From Rhodoluna sp. (GTDB lineage: Bacteria; Actinomycetota; Actinomycetes; Actinomycetales; Microbacteriaceae): DNA of 18,015 nucleotides. The notes beneath the pieces were generated by a model. It saw only the letters and a program-made list of their open reading frames with translations, made no database searches and had not been told where the DNA came from. Every line of letters starts with the position of its first letter. Positions within the stretch are counted from its first letter, which is position 1. The translations under genes and the position numbers were made by a program. Of the stretch, positions 14,187 through 18,015 are shown piece by piece. Location of the stretch: NCBI GenBank assembly GCA_023260375.1, contig JALQVK010000107.1:1-18015 (forward strand). The letters are read 5' to 3'.

Positions 14187-14713
14187 TTGCGGGCCGCCAA
14201 AAGGTATTGAACACCGCTGACCAGAGTCAGGATAAGTGCAAAGTAGAGGATGCCAAGCTGAACAATCCCAAGAGGCGACCAGTAGCCGGCTAGTGGCGAG
14301 AGATAAAACCCTACGGCAATCGACTGCATGATAGTTTTCAGTTTTCCGCCACCCGAAGCAGCGATTACCCGATCTTTGATTACTAGCAGCCGATAAACCG
14401 TGATTCCAACTTCACGAACAATGATTACCAACGTAATCCACCAGTCAATTTGCCCGAGCGCCGAAAGGGCAATCAGCGCACCCCCGATGAGAACCTTGTC
14501 GGCAATTGGGTCAAGCAACTTACCGAGATCGGTCACCTGATTACGTTTGCGGGCAAGAGATCCGTCGACACCATCGGTAGCAGCAGCCAATACGAATAAA
14601 AACACCACAATCCAACGCTCATGGGCAGCTGGGTTTGGGTAAATGAACAGAACCCAAATAAACAGTGGAGCTAGCGCTATACGGGCAAGAGTGATTAGGT
14701 TCGGAAGGTTCAT
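14183..14713 (-). CDS. pgsA: CDP-alcohol phosphatidyltransferase (phosphatidylglycerophosphate synthase)
   Basis: An integral membrane enzyme that joins CDP-diacylglycerol and glycerol-3-phosphate to phosphatidylglycerol phosphate. The 176-residue protein starts [18 protein letters not shown] and carries the complete CDP-alcohol phosphotransferase motif D47-x2-D50-G51-x2-A54-R55-x8-G64-x3-D68-x3-D72. Several hydrophobic helices are visible, about five or six. Position between ftsK and cinA matches the actinobacterial PgsA; the substrate is inferred, because phosphatidylinositol-phosphate synthase uses the same motif. Its ATG overlaps the ftsK stop as ATGA. Confidence 0.9.
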   Translation of the reverse strand: MNLPNLITLARIALAPLFIWVLFIYPNPAAHERWIVVFLFVLAAATDGVDGSLARKRNQVTDLGKLLDPIADKVLIGGALIALSALGQIDWWITLVIIVREVGITVYRLLVIKDRVIAASGGGKLKTIMQSIAVGFYLSPLAGYWSPLGIVQLGILYFALILTLVSGVQYLLAARK

Positions 14714-17304
14714 TCGTCGCGGCCGGTTAGAAGCCAGGCGTCTTCTTCGTCTTCGTCTGGGTTGCCCTTAGGGATGAATTCTTCGAACTCCCCGGCAGCC
14801 ATTGTTCCGTTGTCGATTCGGTTTGCCGCATTGGCTACAGCCGTCGATGCTTTGGCGCCTGGTTCGCCGCGAAGTTGCGCGAGCACTGTTGCCAAATCCT
14901 CCGGCTTGACCATGACGTCTCGAGCCTTTGAGCCTTCGCTCGGGCCAACAATGTTGCGTGACTCAAGTAGGTCCATGAGGCGACCCGCCTTAGCGAAACC
15001 AACGCGAAGCTTGCGCTGAAGCATAGAGGTGGAACCAAACTGAGAGTTGATGATAAGTTCAGCAGCTTGAAGCAAAACCTCGAGATCGTCGCCGATGTCG
15101 GCGTCGACCATACCCTTGGAAGCTACCGGTTCATCAACATCGCTGCGGTATTCCGGATCCATCTGCTGTTTCACGTGGTTCACGACACGCTCGAGCTCTT
15201 CCTCGCTGAGCCAAGCACCCTGGACACGAATTGGCTTATTGGTTCCCATTGGCGAGAACAGGGCGTCACCTTGACCGACTAACTTCTCGGCGCCTGGGCT
15301 GTCTAGGATTACTCGGGAGTCGGTGACCGAAGAAACTGCGAATGCCAAACGGCTAGGAACGTTTGCCTTGATCAGGCCGGTGACCACATCGACCGAAGGA
15401 CGCTGGGTCGCAAGAACCAGGTGAATACCAGCGGCACGAGCCAACTGAGTAATTCGAACGATTGAGTCTTCAACGTCTCGTGGAGCCACAATCATTAGGT
15501 CGGCGAGCTCATCGACGACGACCAAAAGGTAAGGGTAAGGCTGTAGGACACGCTGCGAATTGGCAGGCACCTGGACGGTTCCCGCAACTACCGCTCGGTT
15601 GAAATCGTCGACATGCTTGAAACCAAACGACGCAAGGTCGTCGTAGCGCATATCCATTTCCTTCACTACCCACTGCAAAGCTTCGGCAGCCTTTTTTGCG
15701 TTGGTAATAATTGGTGTGATTAGGTGTGGAACTCCCTGATAAACCGATAGTTCAACGCGTTTCGGGTCAATCAAAACCATGCGCACCTCGGCCGGCTTTG
15801 CACGCATCAAGATCGAGGTAATCATTGAGTTCACGAATGATGATTTACCGGCACCAGTGGCTCCAGCTACCAAAAGGTGAGGCATTTTGGCGAGGTTGGC
15901 AATTACGAAACCGCCTTCAACATCTTTACCTACTCCGATGGTCATTGGGTGCTTGCTTTCGGTCGCAACCTTCGAACGCAGCACATCACCCAGCGAGACA
16001 GTTTCGCGATCGGTGTTCGGAATTTCCAAACCAATTAGCGATTTACCAGGAATTGGAGCGAGAATGCGTACCTCATTACTGGCAACGGCATAGCTGAGGT
16101 TATTGGAAAGTCGGGTTACCGCTTCGACCTTGACTCCGGGAGCCAATTCGATTTCGTAACGGGTGACTGTTGGTCCGCGAGAGAAGCCAACAACCCTGGC
16201 AGCCACATCAAACTCGTTGAAGACACCGGTAATCGCCTTCACAACAATGTCGTTGGCTTCGGTTTTAGCCTTTGGTGGAGTGCCGGCAGGAAGCATCGTT
16301 AGCGGTGGCAAATTGTATGGCCGCTTGGTCTTGGTTTTCTCTTGAACTACCACCGGCAGGTTGGGTTCTGGGAACAATTCGCCGTCTGGTGCTTCCGCGG
16401 AAATAACCTCAATCGGTTCGGTCCTCTGAGTGGTGTCCACTGAGGTAACTTCGACAATCGGTTCATCTTGAAAAATATCTTCAATCGCAACTTCGGTGAC
16501 CACAGGTGTTTCGAAGGGTTCTTCGGAATCCTTCTTTTCCCGACGCCACCAAGGCACCTTAGTGCCATCGAACGCATCGTCGATAACTTCGGTTTTGGTC
16601 GATTCTTCCTTAGCCTTTTCCTCGGCTGGTTCACCGAACATGAAAAGACGAAGCTGGTGTAGCCGCTCACCGATTCGGCTAGGTGCCGTCTTGGTGGTGA
16701 TCAAAAGAGCGGCAAAGACAATGAGCGCGAGAGCCGGCACGGCAGCCCACACGGTCATGGCCAACAACGGGGTGCCGATGAGCCAACCGAAAATACCGCC
16801 GGCGTTAGTGAAAGCTTCGTTGTAATTTGGGTCGGTTGGTTTTGGTGTGCCTCCAAAAATGTGGAAGAAACCAGCAATACTCACTACCAACAGAAAGAGG
16901 CCGACGACGATTCGCCCGTTGTCTTTCACGGTGGACGGAAAGCGCATTAGGTAAATGGCAACAATGACCATAAGCACTGGAAGTGCCAAAGACACACGAC
17001 CGAACATGAGTCCCATGGTCCAGGTGTGAAGAATATGACCGAAACCATCTTTTGCCGGCATAAACCAGGCAACCCAGGCGCCAAGAATTCCACCTAGAAA
17101 AATGGCAAAAGGGAAACCGTCGCGACGATCTTCCGGTTCAATCTTCTTCATGCTGAACGCGCGAGCAGCTGCACCAACACCGTGAGCGAGTAGCAGGTAA
17201 AACCGAGCTACCAAACCGCGAGAGGATTCCTTAGTCGCGGGTTTGCGAGGCGAACTCTTCCGAGGTTTAGAAGAGCGCGATGAACTAGGTCGTGATGCTG
17301 CCAT
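14710..17304 (-). CDS. ftsK: DNA translocase FtsK/SpoIIIE
   Basis: FtsK is a septum-anchored motor that pumps chromosome ends during division and supports dimer resolution. The 864-residue protein has a basic Ser/Lys/Arg-rich head (1-60), about four membrane helices (64-82, 104-120, 131-150 and 170-202), an acidic Glu/Pro/Thr-rich linker (225-325), the alpha domain ([20 protein letters not shown]), the RecA-like beta motor with Walker A GATGAGKS (481-488) and Walker [13 protein letters not shown] (593-604), the [20 protein letters not shown] segment, and a winged-helix gamma domain at about 735-800 ([20 protein letters not shown]) that reads polar DNA motifs. An acidic tail follows. The ATG at 17304 has an in-frame TGA two codons upstream and no spaced ribosome site; TACCCT six bases upstream suggests a leaderless start. 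Confidence 0.96.
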   Translation of the reverse strand: MAASRPSSSRSSKPRKSSPRKPATKESSRGLVARFYLLLAHGVGAAARAFSMKKIEPEDRRDGFPFAIFLGGILGAWVAWFMPAKDGFGHILHTWTMGLMFGRVSLALPVLMVIVAIYLMRFPSTVKDNGRIVVGLFLLVVSIAGFFHIFGGTPKPTDPNYNEAFTNAGGIFGWLIGTPLLAMTVWAAVPALALIVFAALLITTKTAPSRIGERLHQLRLFMFGEPAEEKAKEESTKTEVIDDAFDGTKVPWWRREKKDSEEPFETPVVTEVAIEDIFQDEPIVEVTSVDTTQRTEPIEVISAEAPDGELFPEPNLPVVVQEKTKTKRPYNLPPLTMLPAGTPPKAKTEANDIVVKAITGVFNEFDVAARVVGFSRGPTVTRYEIELAPGVKVEAVTRLSNNLSYAVASNEVRILAPIPGKSLIGLEIPNTDRETVSLGDVLRSKVATESKHPMTIGVGKDVEGGFVIANLAKMPHLLVAGATGAGKSSFVNSMITSILMRAKPAEVRMVLIDPKRVELSVYQGVPHLITPIITNAKKAAEALQWVVKEMDMRYDDLASFGFKHVDDFNRAVVAGTVQVPANSQRVLQPYPYLLVVVDELADLMIVAPRDVEDSIVRITQLARAAGIHLVLATQRPSVDVVTGLIKANVPSRLAFAVSSVTDSRVILDSPGAEKLVGQGDALFSPMGTNKPIRVQGAWLSEEELERVVNHVKQQMDPEYRSDVDEPVASKGMVDADIGDDLEVLLQAAELIINSQFGSTSMLQRKLRVGFAKAGRLMDLLESRNIVGPSEGSKARDVMVKPEDLATVLAQLRGEPGAKASTAVANAANRIDNGTMAAGEFEEFIPKGNPDEDEEDAWLLTGRDE

Positions 17305-17310
17305 GCCTCA

Positions 17311-17316
17311 AGGGTA
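17311..17316 (-). promoter_or_regulatory. Candidate leaderless promoter (-10) of ftsK
   Basis: TACCCT on the minus strand ends 6 bases before the ftsK ATG, inside the 40-base gap after the RNase J gene. GAGG lies only one base from the ATG and is too close for a ribosome site. The hexamer fits TANNNT; no -35 was found. It would start the ftsK-pgsA-cinA unit. Confidence 0.4.
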
Positions 17317-17344
17317 ATCGCGAGAGGGGACAAAATCGTGGAGG

Positions 17345-18015
17345 TTACTGCCCTCTGACCACTACCGGAATGATCATTGGACGTCGGCGGTGTTTCTTGT
17401 TAACCCAGGTTCCAATGGTTCGACGAATAACTTGCTGCAATGCGTAGGTATCGCGAACACCGTCGCCGGCCGCTTCGGCTAGAGCCTTGGCAACAGTCGG
17501 CTTGACGTCATCAAAGACGTGATCGTCTTCCGCGAAGGCACGTGCCCTAATCTCCGGGCCGACAATTACTCGGCCAAGGTCGTCCACGACACAGAAAATG
17601 GAGATAAAACCTTCTTCGGCAAGTACTCGGCGATCGGCTAGATCCTCTTCGGTCACTTTTCCAACGGTTTTGCCATCGACATACAAAAGCCCGCACTCAA
17701 CCGCACCAACCACGCTGGCAACGCCCTCCTTCAGGTCGACCACCCAGCCGTCCTCGGTGATTAGAACATTTTCGGTTGGGATGCCGGTCTGTTCGGCCAA
17801 CTTTCCGTTGGCAATCAGGTGACGGTATTCACCGTGCACCGGCATCACGTTTTTCGGCTTCAGGATGTTGTAGCAGTAAAGCAGTTCGCCAGCGGCAGCG
17901 TGGCCCGAAACGTGGACCTTGGCGTTGCCCTTGTGAACCACGTTTGCGCCTAGCTTAGTTAGGCCATCGATTACCCGATAAACGGCATTCTCGTTGCCAG
18001 GAATCAGCGAAGAAG
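17345..18015 (-). CDS. rnj: Ribonuclease J, C-terminal part (5' end beyond the window)
   Basis: RNase J is a metallo-beta-lactamase/beta-CASP enzyme with 5'-exo and endonuclease activity in RNA processing and decay. The 223 visible codons begin within the beta-CASP/lactamase part at SSLIPGNENAV and VIDGLTKLGANVV, then show VHVSGHAAAGEL and PVHGEYRHL, both carrying conserved histidines of the active site, followed by the LITEDGWVVDL region and the C-terminal domain, ending RRRPMIIPVVVRGQ. About 330 N-terminal residues, including the HxHxDH motif, lie off the right edge. It precedes ftsK with a 40-base gap, as in mycobacteria and relatives. Confidence 0.95.
   Translation of the reverse strand, partial: SSLIPGNENAVYRVIDGLTKLGANVVHKGNAKVHVSGHAAAGELLYCYNILKPKNVMPVHGEYRHLIANGKLAEQTGIPTENVLITEDGWVVDLKEGVASVVGAVECGLLYVDGKTVGKVTEEDLADRRVLAEEGFISIFCVVDDLGRVIVGPEIRARAFAEDDHVFDDVKPTVAKALAEAAGDGVRDTYALQQVIRRTIGTWVNKKHRRRPMIIPVVVRGQ

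Noticed and set aside
1..18015. CRISPR array, insertion sequence, prophage, tRNA or rRNA genes, or a new defence system
   Set aside because: No regularly spaced repeats, transposase, integrase or structural RNA pattern was seen; apart from the left 154 bases the gene content is core actinobacterial chromosome.

Overview
The window is a compact stretch of the chromosome of a small-genome actinobacterium. The gene order is the conserved actinobacterial run rnj-ftsK-pgsA-cinA-clgR-DUF3046-recA-recX-miaB-miaA-dapF-hflX-lexA. Bifunctional priA (HisA/TrpF), a ClgR-type regulator, DUF3046, DUF1844 and a LysM protein divergent from lexA all support Actinomycetota. The moderate base composition, very short or overlapping gene boundaries and small intergenic gaps suggest a streamlined member of the Microbacteriaceae, such as the freshwater/marine Luna-type lineages (Rhodoluna, Aquiluna). 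That placement is inference and was not tested by any search.

Layout from left to right. Positions 1-154 encode, on the minus strand, a piece of the BamA outer-membrane beta-barrel. It is joined abruptly to the first 71 codons of infC (154-366, AUU start). An actinobacterium has no BamA, so this edge is probably a chimeric assembly join. Positions 383-562 hold divergent control signals for infC and a DUF1844 gene. Next come an SseB-family gene and the histidine genes hisC-hisB-hisH-priA (all minus), then the SOS node: a small secreted LysM protein diverging from lexA, with four LexA-box-like sites between them. Continuing right are hflX, a small rRNA-methyltransferase-like gene (plus), dapF, miaA, miaB, recX, recA (its own SOS box, plus a consensus DnaA box in its leader), DUF3046, clgR, cinA, pgsA, ftsK and the 3' part of an RNase J gene running off the right edge.

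The genes form functional blocks: DNA damage response (lexA, LysM protein, recA, recX), tRNA A37 modification (miaA, miaB), ribosome and RNA work (hflX, methyltransferase, infC, rnj), amino-acid and cell-wall precursor synthesis (his genes, dapF), and envelope/division (pgsA, ftsK, LysM protein). All but three complete genes lie on the minus strand. Most neighbours are translationally coupled through ATGA, GTGA or TAATG overlaps. Convergent pairs overlap at their stop codons, and no intrinsic terminator was seen. Five genes without a Shine-Dalgarno sequence (hisC, hflX, the methyltransferase, dapF, ftsK) each have a TANNNT hexamer exactly 6 or 7 nt before the start codon, the geometry of leaderless transcription.

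No RNA genes, insertion sequences, prophage or CRISPR arrays were found, and no wholly new system is evident. The most notable observations are the BamA/infC chimera, the leaderless-promoter pattern with overlapping back-to-back promoters, the architecture of the LexA/LysM control region, and the DnaA box in the recA leader.
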